Below the pieces are notes generated by a model. The model was given only the letters and a program-made list of their open reading frames with translations. It did no database searches and was not told the DNA's origin. Shown here one piece after another: positions 20,801 to 33,600 of a DNA stretch of 64,000 nt. Position 1 is the stretch's first letter; each line of letters starts with the position of its first letter. Origin of the DNA: Diorhabda sublineata (Eukaryota > Arthropoda > Insecta > Coleoptera > Chrysomelidae); the NCBI RefSeq assembly GCF_026230105.1, contig NC_079480.1, forward strand, positions 16,224,488 through 16,288,487, read 5' to 3'. The position numbers and the translations under genes were made by a program.

Positions 20801-23800
20801 TATTTATCATAGAAATGAGTTATACATAAAAATACATACGTAAAAATACAAATCAGGACATTTAATTTTTTTGTACAACTTAAGCTATTATGGCATTTAG
20901 AATTACATTTCTTTGATTGACATTTACCCTTACAATTACATTTTTTAAAACCTTGCCTGTGTCCTTTCGATTTCTGCATTGCCAGCAATATCAGCATGAA
21001 TGGAATTAATCACATTTTCCAAGTCTTCTTCAGTTGTTGCACAGTCTATAGTTTCTAATGGAATATTTTAATTTTTTAATCCAATTTTTGGTTTGCTTCC
21101 GAAAATGGCTTTATATGGGAATGTTTTTATTTGTATAAATCTTGAAGCTTGACTACAATGCTCTGTTCTGTTTTCCAACATCCATGGGGTTAGCATGCTC
21201 TCTACATCTTGATTAGCGCGTTCTACGCTGCCTTGGCTCTAACTGTGGCGTGGTTTGACAAGCCCAAGCTTTAGCTCGGGCCACATTGTCTTTAATTCCT
21301 CAATAACCCAGTTGCAAAATTCACGGGCATTTTCAGATTGCAAAACCACAGGGGTGCCAAAAATGGTAAAAATATCGTCAAGGTGATAAGCGACTTCTTT
21401 TGCACATTTAGTCTCGAGTTTTTCCTTCGCTCATACAATTGTTCATAGAACCTAAATAATCAAAAAAACAATGTTATGACAATTGTTGTCAAAAACAACA
21501 CGCGTAATATCTCTCTAATAGGTAAAACTTGGGTGAGGTTATGTTACTAATTATTGTTATCACATTGAAAAAATACATTTCTTTTTGAAATTCCATTCCA
21601 AAAATCTGTATCATGTTAGTATAAATACACTCAACCTCGTTGAAATACCACAAATCGGGTTATTTTCAGATAAAATACTTTGTAAACCACAGCAAAAAAG
21701 CGGCAAACTGTCAACTTGCTTGAAAACACTGCCATCGAGCATACGGCCTGAATCAAAATCTATGAAATATGTACCATATTTTTTACATACGAGTATATAC
21801 AGACCGTATATATACGATCTAGGCCTTATACATTTTATTTTTGGTCATTACTTCGGAATGATATTTGGGTGAACTTTTGTGTTTTTGATGATGTTAATTA
21901 TAATTCTGGTATCATCTATCTGTAACCATGGTTTCTTGTATAAAATTTAGTTTTAATTTGTTAAATTTGGTTTTGTTAAGTGCCATATCTAAAAAATCTA
22001 ACTTTTCTATTTCCATGGTAAATTCGATTTCAAAAGTTAAAAATATTAAAATCATCTATGAAATCACTTCAATCAATCAATCATATTTGAATAATAATAC
22101 AATGAATTTTATATTTTCTAATACTCAATCTTCTACATATTCTATAATAATTTGTGTTATGCTTTGATGAATAATTCAATTTTTCTTTACTTTATCTTTG
22201 TAGATTTTTTTTGAGTTATTTTGATTTCTTTCAGTTTTATTATAAGGGACTTCAAGTATTTCATTTTTATATGTAAAGTATCCAGAAAAGATTATAGGAA
22301 TGATTATCCAGTAGTTAGAAAATAGAATAAATTGTCACAGATATATTAAAAATGCATCAAGTGCCTTATAGAAAATAAATTTGATTTTATAAACGCAAAA
22401 AATGTAAATCAAGATAAAAATTATGTAGAAATAACAATCAAGGAAATGATGTAACTATTTAAAATATAATAAATTTTTTAGGTAGGTGGATTAATTAGTG
22501 ATGTTAAGTACTTTTCGAAAATATATTAAGTATTTAACTGACATTTTGAAAATAAAGCTTGGTTTATGCAGCCAAATATTAAAACTAAATTGAAATTAAC
22601 ATTAAAATAAACTTTCTTTTTGAGTTTTTGGTATATGCAGTAAATCAAGGATAATTATGAATTACTGGTAAACCAATACAAATTCCCTATATGAGTCCTT
22701 TTTGTGGTACATATGAAGAAACCTCCTAACACTGTCTATCAATGTTCCATCGATTACAGGACATTGACAACTTTCAGACATTGCCTATTTTTTATAACAG
22801 TCTTAAAAATAATACACTGCAGGGTATTAAAGCGAATAATATTTCTGTAATCAAGGTAAAAGGATGTTGTAAACAAAACATTACCACCAATACAGACTGA
22901 CCTAACGTATTCTATGCTCATAACCTCACAAAATTAAGGAATTAAACTATGAGCTACAAGTATCATTTCAGTGTCTATAAACAATTAATTTAATTTGTTA
23001 GTTAATGTGGTAATTTTCAATTTTGGCTGCATAAATCAAGTTTAATATCAACATAAATTTTAATACATGTTTTTTACAATTTTGACCATAATTTCTGATT
23101 ATATCAGTTATAATTCTTTTGATAATACTCTTAGTGAGAAATGAAATATTGAGAAGATAAGATAAAATTAAAATAAAAATGTCAATCCAGGAGCTTAAGA
23201 AATTTCAATTCAATTCCAAAGTTTTTAAATGTTCTTGATTTTAGGTCTCTTCTGTTATGGAATCAGTTTTTTTTAATAAATTATGAAAGATAGATGAACA
23301 TTTTGACTTTTCGACCACTTTCAGTATTATCAAAATAAATATTTTTCGTGATTAAATTAATCTTAGTATAACGTTGGTGATATGAATGATATTTGATATC
23401 ATACATATTTTTTCAGTGAAGAATAATTTGAAAAGCAAAACAGATATTATAAAGTCCAAAATATAATCCATCACATAATCTGATAATATAGGGGATATTG
23501 AAGACCCCATTGGTGTTACAAAGATTGTTTGGTAATTTTTATTATCATAAGAGAAATATGTATTGATAATTATGATTGTTATTAATTGTAATAGAGTTTT
23601 TCTATAAAGCCAGCATTTGTTACTTAATCACTCCATTTATGTTCTAGGGCTGTTAGACATATGTTTAAGTGAACATTACTAAATAAAAGATGATAATAAA
23701 ATTTTGATTGAATGGTACTGGAAACCAATAAGTTCTGGGCAACATATAAATTATCATTCATATCACCCATGTAAAACTAAAATGAATTTAATCAAACACA

Positions 23801-24631
23801 TGAAAAATAAAGTTCTCAAAATTTATGATCCAATTTTTCATAAATAGAACCTAACACACTTTTTTATGAAAACTCATATCTTTTGAAACGAAATCTTCAT
23901 AACACATCTGACACTGACTTGAGCCGATATCTATCTCACTTATTTATACCCCTTTACCATATATAAAATCAGTTACTCCTAGACTTTCTAATAAATTGGC
24001 TAACATAGTATATGAAATACCTTGTTTAAATTGTGAAAAAAATTACATTGGTCAGTCGGAAAGGCCACTGATCAGGATAACTTCCCACAAAAGTGATAGC
24101 AGATTATATCATTATAGATGTTCATTAGCGACTCATGTCTATCATGAAGGACAAAATTATGACAACTGAAGAAAACTACAAAAAACAATACAATATGTAT
24201 TGCCCAGAATGATCAATGCTTCAATAAGAAAACTGATTTAGATAACCTTGATGTAATTTAAGCATAACATTTAGATTTCGAAAAAACAAATTCTGTGAAA
24301 AATTCAACGCCCTTCACAACCAACTAACCTCGCCTAACCTGTAAATTTGAACGACACTCATAACGACATAAACTATAAAAATTCAACGTCATTCATAAGC
24401 TAAGCAATGAAAATAATTATTCTATAGTAACCAGAATCAATATTTCTATCAAGCGTCAATTTGAATATTGAATTTTGAAATTCATAAAATTTATGTTTTT
24501 ACAAGAAACTACAACATTTAAAACTCGCCGAATCTTTGCTAATTATTGTAAATAAATTTTATTATTGTTATACATTTACATCTATACATATTTTTATATT
24601 CTATATATAACCTATATCTATATTCTATATC

Positions 24632-24682
<51 letters not shown>

Positions 24683-27600
24683 AGCGATTTCTTATTGGAA
24701 AGTGGCAAGGAAACACCAAAGTGGACTAACTTTAATATATTTTTCGAGCGTTTGAATACTTATGTATTCATCGTCTGGGACTGAAATTATGGTCAAATTT
24801 ATTTTGTTACATTTGGTACATCTTATTTACCATGGAAATATATATTTTCGGCGACTACGCTAGATTTCTACCTGACCAATAGTTCGCAGTTGGAAGTGAG
24901 GATGGCGCCACTTAACGTTCGCTGGGAAATGTTTAATTACATGTACCAAATGTGACGCTCTTTGACGTTGTCTTCAGTTCGGGTCTCAAGCACTAACGAG
25001 GGGTGTTAAACTGCTTTGATGAGACATAATAACGTCGAAACTAGTCAGTAGTTACTACCCTTGTAATTGCGAGCCATTGGGGTTGTTAATAAAGACAAAA
25101 GGGTCGATTAACATCACGCTCTTCAGAGGAGTTGTAATTCAATATTCGTCGAGGCATTAGCCAGGAAAGTAGTTGTTTCTCCTTTGAAGTATGGCGGAAT
25201 ACATTTTCGAAATTATTTCAGAGGTGAATATTGGTATATTTGAATTTTATTTTATCTTCTTAATATTTCTTACCTCACTAGGAGTATTATCAAAACAAAT
25301 ATAACTAAAATAATCAAAAATTATGGTTAAAATTGTAAAAAACATGTATTAAAATTTATGTTGAAATTAAACTTGATTTATGCAGCGAAAATAAAAAATT
25401 ACCATTTAACTAACAAATTAAATTACTTGTTTATAACCACTGAAATGGTACTTGTAGCTCATGCAGAAAATTAACAGTAAATTTAAATTAAAACTAAACT
25501 AAGAGTTCGCCAACTTTTAACTTCATAGTTTAATTCCTTAATTTTGTGAGGTTATGAGTATAGAATACGTTAGGCCAGTCTGTATTGGTGGTATTGTTTT
25601 GTTTACATTTGTTCAATGCCCTATATTATTTTTAAGACTGATATAAAAAATAGGCAATGTATGAAAGTTGTCAATGTCCTTTAAACGATGGAACATTGAT
25701 AGACAGTGTCAGGAGGTTTCTTCATATGTATCCTTGATTTACTGCATAAACCAATAAATCAACAAGACAATTTAGTTTAATGTTAATTTCAATTTAGTTT
25801 TAATATTTTTTATTTTTAATATCAGTGCTTAAGTAAAGTTACATACTCAATATGTTTTCGAAAAGTACTTAACATCACTAATTGGTCCTCCTACCTAAAA
25901 AATTTATTCTATTTTAAATAGTTATATCTTTCCTTCATTGTTATTTCTACATAATTTTTATCTTGATTTACATTTTTTGAGTTTATAAAATCAAATTTAT
26001 TTTCTATAAGGCACTTGATGCATTTTTAGTATATTTGTGACAATTTATTCTATTTTCCAAATATTGCATAGTCATTCCTATAATCTTTCCTGGATACTTT
26101 ACATATAAAAATGAAATACTTGAAGTCCCTTTTAATAAAACTGAAAGAAATCAAAATATCAAAATCAAAATAAAAAAAAATCTACAAAGATAAAGTAAAA
26201 AAAATTAAATTATTCATCAAAGCATAACACAAATTATTATGGAATATGTAGAAGATTGAGTATTAGAAAATATAAAATTCATTGTATTATTATTCAAATG
26301 ATATGTCGATAACTGTTTAGCTACAGTTCTATATGGAAATGTAGTGATTTCCTAGATGATTTTAATATATTTAACTTTTGAAATCCATTTCACCATGGAA
26401 ATAGAAAAGATAGATTTTTTAGATATGGCACTTAACAAAACCAAATTTGAAAAATTAAAACTAAATTATATACAAAAAACTATGGTACTGATGGTACCTA
26501 AATTATAATTCACATCATTCAAATACACAAAAGGTAGCGTAATTATATGATTGGCAGATAGAGCTATAAAACTAAGTTCACCCAAATATCATTCCGAAGT
26601 AATTAAAGTAGATTGTTTTGTGTAGTCGTTTTGGCTTTACACTCATTCTGCACCTATACTTAAAAGATATTTTGTTCGAAATACATAGACTCCTCCCAAA
26701 GGAAACTATTTTTTGGGGGTTTTTGTGTTCTACATCCCCAAGTGTTAATAATTCTCTTTCAGGGTACTTAATCCCTTTAGCGAAATGGACAGGATATTCG
26801 CAGAGTAGATGTTCCGCTGTTTCCATGGCTTACTCGCAGAATCTGCAGTTGTTTCCTCTGCCATGCCGATCGTCTTAAGGTGGTATTTAACGGGGCAGTG
26901 ACCTCATTTCTGGTCATGACAAGAAGTTCTTCAGACTTCCTAGCTGATATGGTTATGAACTTTTTGGATTGTCTGCATGTTCCAGAAATTCATGGTGGCA
27001 TTAAAATTTATAAAATTGAACTATGAATTTTACTTTAATTATTCAGGTCTTTTACATCATTTATAGCTTTCTTGTTCTTTGAATGTTAATCATTTCTAAA
27101 AATTCTCTCGTGTATTAGATTTCGTTGCAAGAATTTTTTGGATCTTTATAATTGAATTTATGTTTTTTTGATATTTCATGGTTCGTTAATGCAGTTTTTT
27201 ATCGTATTGATGACTTTTTAGTCTATTTTCTAAATATTGAGAGGTCTGCCTTATGTAGACAACGTCACAATTAGTACAAGGCACTTGTTATATAATATTA
27301 CTTCTTTTGTTTTTTAGTGTTTTATAATTCAATTTAGTGAAATATTTGGATAACTTATTATGTCCTTTATGACTTATACTAATATTTATTAAAATAATTC
27401 AATAGTCCTTGTACATATGGTAAGAAAAAATGTTTTGATGTTTCGTTTTTGTTTTGTTTCTTAATAGATTATAGTATCTATTTTTCTTTTTCTTGAATAT
27501 GTTATTTATCATTTGTTCGTGATAATTATTTTTTAATGCAGTTTCTACTTTTTGTTAGCTCAGCATCTAAATTCAGGATTTGATAGTTAGATAGGTCTAT

Positions 27601-30600
27601 CAGCCAAACTTATAGTCACAAGAAACGGAAAAAGAATGGAATATTTATATCCAGTTTGCTTAGGGTAGTTTCATCGAGATGTTTTATTACTAATTGTGCC
27701 CTCCAAACACAACTATCAATTTGTTTATATATTTCATTCTCAAATTTGAGATATGTTGTTGTAAGTTCTATAGCGTTGATAAATTCGTTTCAAGGTATGT
27801 CTATAAAGTTTTTAATTTTGTTCTATTTTTTTTTATTAATCTATCTTTTACAATTACGATAGGGATATTGATATACAAAGTGAGTTTTATACATGGAACG
27901 CTTTAATTACCTCGGAAACAGCTTGTACGATTTTTATAAATTTTTGTGCGCAAGGATCTTGTGATACAGTCGGTGTTATGGTGGTATTTACATGGTTGTA
28001 AGACTTTTCCTTTTTCGGAAAAATAATGAACTTTGTTATTTCAAATGGACCACCCTATATATTTTGTATTTCTAGAAATCCTTAAGAAATATTGATTCTT
28101 TTTTATGTGATATTCTCTATACCTAAATGCCATAATTTCGGATTTATAGCTATATTTACAGTATCTCCACCAAAGTTACAATGAATATTGTTCATTTAGA
28201 TGGCTACGATTCAATAAACTTGTTTGATTTCAATATTCTTTAATAATTTATGTAGTACTACAAATCGCGTAACAAGGTCTAGTGTCAAATTAGTAAAACT
28301 GGTGCAGTATAATCTTTATCCAAATCATGGCGCAAAAAACCTACAACAGAAGACAAACCTTTAGAAAACATACAGTGAAGGAGATTACAGCAGATACTTA
28401 AAACTTTCTAATACATTTTGCAGCATCCCTGACTGCTCAATTCTTCTTATCTCTGTGTTAATAATATCTTTTAATTTCTGAATATTGGCAGGTTTTGTTT
28501 TATAAACGATGTTTTCTAAGTGACCTTACAGGAAATAGTCTAAAGGATTCATGTCGGGTGATCGCGGACACCATCTTGATGTAGCCAAATATTGTCGTTT
28601 GGGATATTGTTATTTTCTGAAAATTACTAATAATGAAGTTTTTTTCAAATGTAATTGAAAATACTTACTTGTATTTGGAAATTTCCGAGCTAACTCAAGT
28701 ATAATACTATTTTCCAATTAACCTAAATAAGTCGGACCATTTAAGTTACCCTCAATGAAAAAGGGAACAATTATTTTGTCGCCTATTATTCCAGTCCATA
28801 CATTCAGTTTTTCGGGATATTGGGTGTGGGATTCACGCATACAACAAGGATTGTTACGTGACCAATATCTACAATTATGCCGATTTACGTTTCCATTAAT
28901 ATAAAAAAATTTGAATACTTTTGCTTGTAACATTTTTCCATCATTAGGCTGTAAACTTTTCACGTCATCTGACAACTCTTGAACCAACTTCACTTTGTAT
29001 GGATGGAATTTATTATCACGTCAAATTTTAAATACGGATGTTTCCTGGATATTTGTTTCGTACTCACGTGTGAATTGTCTTCTAACAGGACACAAACATC
29101 TAAATATTTGTTTTCAGTTGATGCAGCTTTTCTGCGCCCCGATTTCGATAAATCTTTTAGTGAACCAGTTTCGTTAAACTTTTTTACTGATTTACTGACA
29201 GTAGATTATGGGATTTCAGTTATCATATAAATTATTAAAGATACTAGCTTTTACCCGCGGCTTCGCTCGCATCGAATCCATTAAATAAGTATCAGAAATC
29301 ATTATAATAGAAAAGAACGAACTCTGTAGCTATATTAGAACCTGAGATATAGATCTTTGAATGTAGAAAAATTGCCAAAAACCTACAAAAATCCATAACT
29401 CCACATTGAATGTCCGCGCCTAGCTCCTCTCCAACCCAACCGATTTAAGTGTTCAAAAACTCAAAAGAAAGAAGGTGTTTCAGCGAGTGCTCTTAAACCA
29501 AAACGAAGTCTCTATCTTGAATAGAACCTGAGATATTGAGGATAGAACGTGTGTATGTGAAAAACTCCCATAAGTTATGTACAGGGGGTAATCGCATGTG
29601 AGTATAACTTGAGAATGGTGAAAATTAGATGAAATCCTATGGTTGATGGCTGATCTGTGCATCAATACCTTTCATTGAAAAAAAAAATTAAGCAAATCGG
29701 TTGGGTAGAACGCCTGAACGGACTCGGAATGGAAATCATCAATTTTTTTAATATATAAGATTACACGTTGTTGACTTCAACGTCTATCACCATATCCTAA
29801 TATCATTAAAATATCAATCGTTCTTGTATAGATAAACGATCCATTGTGACTTTCAATTAACTTCAACAATAATAATTTATTGAAACAGCAAATTTGATAT
29901 TGTAGCAGTCACAGTCAGTAACTCCGAAATTATGGCATTTAGGTATAGGGAACTGTCGATGAAAAATAATAAGATTTCATAATGATTTCGAAAAGTGGAA
30001 AATATACAGGGTGATCCATTTGAAATAACAAAGTTCATTATTTTCCGAGAAAAAGGAAAGATTTGACTACAATGTAAATACCACCATAATACCGGCCGTA
30101 TCACAAGATTCTTGTACACAAAAATTTATATATACATATATACATACATAAAACTCACTCTGTATAATATAACAAACAAAGAACAATGCATAATTAAACG
30201 TATATGTTAATTTCAAGGTAATGTCGTACCATAGCTGTAATTTTTATAAATGTATAATAGCTCTTGTAGTTAATATATTACAATCACTTTTATAATCAGT
30301 AGCAACCTTTAGACTTTTTATGATCATTATTTATAATTATTTTTGGAACTAATCATATATTCGGAACGCTACTTAAATATTCTGTCATTCTAATAAGGTA
30401 TTGCTGAAGTTTATTCTTCTTTTTTTTTCGTTTATATAAATGAAATTTTAGCTCTTTTTACGTTTGGTAAAATACGAACATATTGTAGCTGTAGACTTTT
30501 CCATAACTTCTTTGATCAGATTTCGAAAATTATAATAATTATATAATATCTCATAATAATTAACACAAAATCTATATAGCTTAGCTCAACAACTATTATG

Positions 30601-33600
30601 GAACTAATCGTACAATATGATGGTATTTATTTAGAGTAATTAATAATTCCATTTGTCAGTTCAAACAATATTGTTGAAAAGTGAACAAATTTATTTTCTT
30701 TCTATACTTTGATTTATAAATTGTATCGAAAAACATGGTGTATGAAACATGCATTTTTCAAGTCGCTGATAGCTCAATGTAGATGTTCGCTCCATGCCTC
30801 CCAACTGCAGGTACCTGGTTTAGAAATTGAAGCATATTTTAATGTAATTCTTGGCAGCATTGTTTGTTACCTAACCGGTTGGTTGGGGTAGAATTTCTCA
30901 TACCCAACACCATTTTTGCTTTCATTTATTCTCATTAAATAAATTATATTTTTCTAATAAAGTCCACAATCGTTATTTACTTGAACCGTTCAGAAAATAC
31001 GACTATTCACTTTCTCAATTTTTTATAGTAAAACAATATAGTATTATATCTAAATAAAGTAAGCATCTGATATCCGTAATTAATGGATTCATTAATGACT
31101 GCCGTGATTAATGGGTATAATCAGGGTCGAGAAAACGATTAATAGGTTCATTATACAACAATCATGGATAAAATTTTTTATTTTATAACCTCTGAAATAA
31201 ATATCTATCAAAATTTAGTGTGCGGAATAATTATCAAATTGTCAGAACTGAAAATATGAGTTCGTTTTATCAAGTATATACAGAATAAAAATATTTCTTA
31301 ATCTTATTTAAATGGAGAAAACATGTAACAAATCATTATTTATTAATAATTAATAATATTTGAATGAAAAGAATAGAAAATATCTACATTTTTCAAGTGA
31401 ACGGTGACTTTGTAAATGCCGTCGTATAACAAAAATAAGAAATAATAGAGACAAACTTCAACTCTTGAAAAGAGCAAAAAAAGGTGCCGTGACGGTGTGT
31501 TGCCAAGTTTCGCGCACAGAACCAGAAATAAATATTGTTGTTTACTCAAGTTTAATGCTTTAAAGACTATTTTCCATATAGTTCCAAATTGTCTAGATCC
31601 AGTTTAAAGGACCAAAAAAATATGTATGAAACAAGATTATATTAACTGGACTGTTGTACTGCTGAGCACTCGTACAACCATTTTAATCGCGGCTATTCTA
31701 ACTAGTAAGATTCGAAAGATCACCGGATTGCTCAGGAACAAAAGAATAAAACATTTAGATGGTACCAAAAATGTATAATGATAAGTACCCAAAAATGTTA
31801 CAAAACTCCAATAGTAAATGTATTTTATCAAGATCACTTATAACTAAAATTCAAACGATTTGGCACTGCTGCAAAACTACTGGGTAACTCATTAAAAACA
31901 CCGGCCGACATCATTTTCCTTGTTCAAGTTCTGATTATTTTTTTCCACTAATTTGGTAGTGCTGATCACGAAATTATATCTCATTTTATCGTATCACATC
32001 AGGTTTTTAAAAAAGTTAAGACATTGGCTATTTAAAATTTTTTGATTAAAATAAATTAAATTTTAGATTTTGGCGCTCTTTTCTCGAATCGTGCGACCTC
32101 TCGTGAGAAAATATATTAGTTGCAACAACGACACACCCATTCGAAACAGGTTTCATGCAAATAAACCTCTACAGTTACTTTGTTTATAAACTTTTTACTG
32201 AAATTAGTGTATTTATTTAAAAAAATTTCTTACGTTTTACTTTTAGTGTTCAATAAATTTTATGTATGATTTGTTGTTGAAAAACTGTTAAAACAACAGA
32301 ATGTCCTCAAGAAAGGGTCATAATAATGCGGATACATTTTGTTATATTTTTGGAAACTTTATGACTTTAAAGCAAAAACAAAATCTCAAAGTAGGAACAA
32401 AAAACGTTATACGAAAAAATTTAATTAGTCCTGAAAAAATTTTACTACCTTGCTTCATATCAAACTCGGTATGATGAAACAGTTCGTTAAAGCATTGGAT
32501 AAAAACAATGCTAGTTTTGAATACCTGTGTAAAAAATTTCGAAGATTATCTGAAGCAAAAATTAAAGAAGGAGTGTTCGATGGAACAATTTTCTAGGAAA
32601 TAATAAACATCCCGACTATAAAAATAAGGTTGCAAACTTATTAGATAAGTATCAAAAATTGGGGTGTGCATGAGCATGAAACTCCACTTTCTAGATTCAC
32701 ATGTGGACTTTTTTCCTGATAATCTTGGTGATAACAGTGAAGAGCAGGGATAAAGGTTTCATCAGGACATAAAAACTATGGAGACAAGGTACCAAGGTCG
32801 ATGGAATGTGAATATGATGGCTGATTACTATTACTGCTGGTCACCGACACGTGATATTACTGAAGTTACTCACAAAAAAACTACACCCAAACGTAATTTT
32901 GTCGCGAAACGTAAAAGATGTCATTCTAAATAGTCCTGTAGCATTGTTCAGACTCGAATGTTTTCTTTGTAAATGTTCAAATATATGTTTTTGTAATATG
33001 ATTATTGATTACTTCTATAAATTTTGAAAAAAATGCTTTTTCCTTCTTTTAAAAAAATCTGATGTGATAGGGCAAATATGTAGGTGTTTTTTGTGTTTAA
33101 AATAGTATAAATTGGTGATATTTGTGGCTCAACTACAAACAACTTTCAAAAAATCTTCATTTGTCGGTCGGTGAAATTAATTTTTCTCATTACATGAAGA
33201 AACCATGGGTACGCTAACATTCGATGCCAAACAGAAAATCGCACCAATTGTAGGAGGAACAAACAAAATTTAAACAGATAAACAGAATGTAAACGTTGTT
33301 TAATATCAATTTTTTTGGTTTCCGATATATCTATACAGTGAGCGGCAAAAAAATAAATGAAATAAATTTTGGTGGTTGCTACTTATTGCCTAGTGGTGTA
33401 CTGTGGTATACGAGTCTGTATTGATATCTAGTTAGCCTAAACCATGCATAAACAAAATATTGCGTTACCATAGCAACGAATAATAACTTATTAGAAGTGT
33501 CAGTGTAAAGTTTGACGTCAAAAAAGTAAACCAGAGTTACGCAATAAATTAAAAGAAAAAAGATGTCCACCAAATTTGTGAAAATCAAAAAATTGGAGTA

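Noticed and set aside
30006..30164. TA-flanked CAGGGTG...CTCTGTA as a complete MITE
   Set aside because: Homology between the two copies continues beyond these ends, so they are probably not the element boundary.
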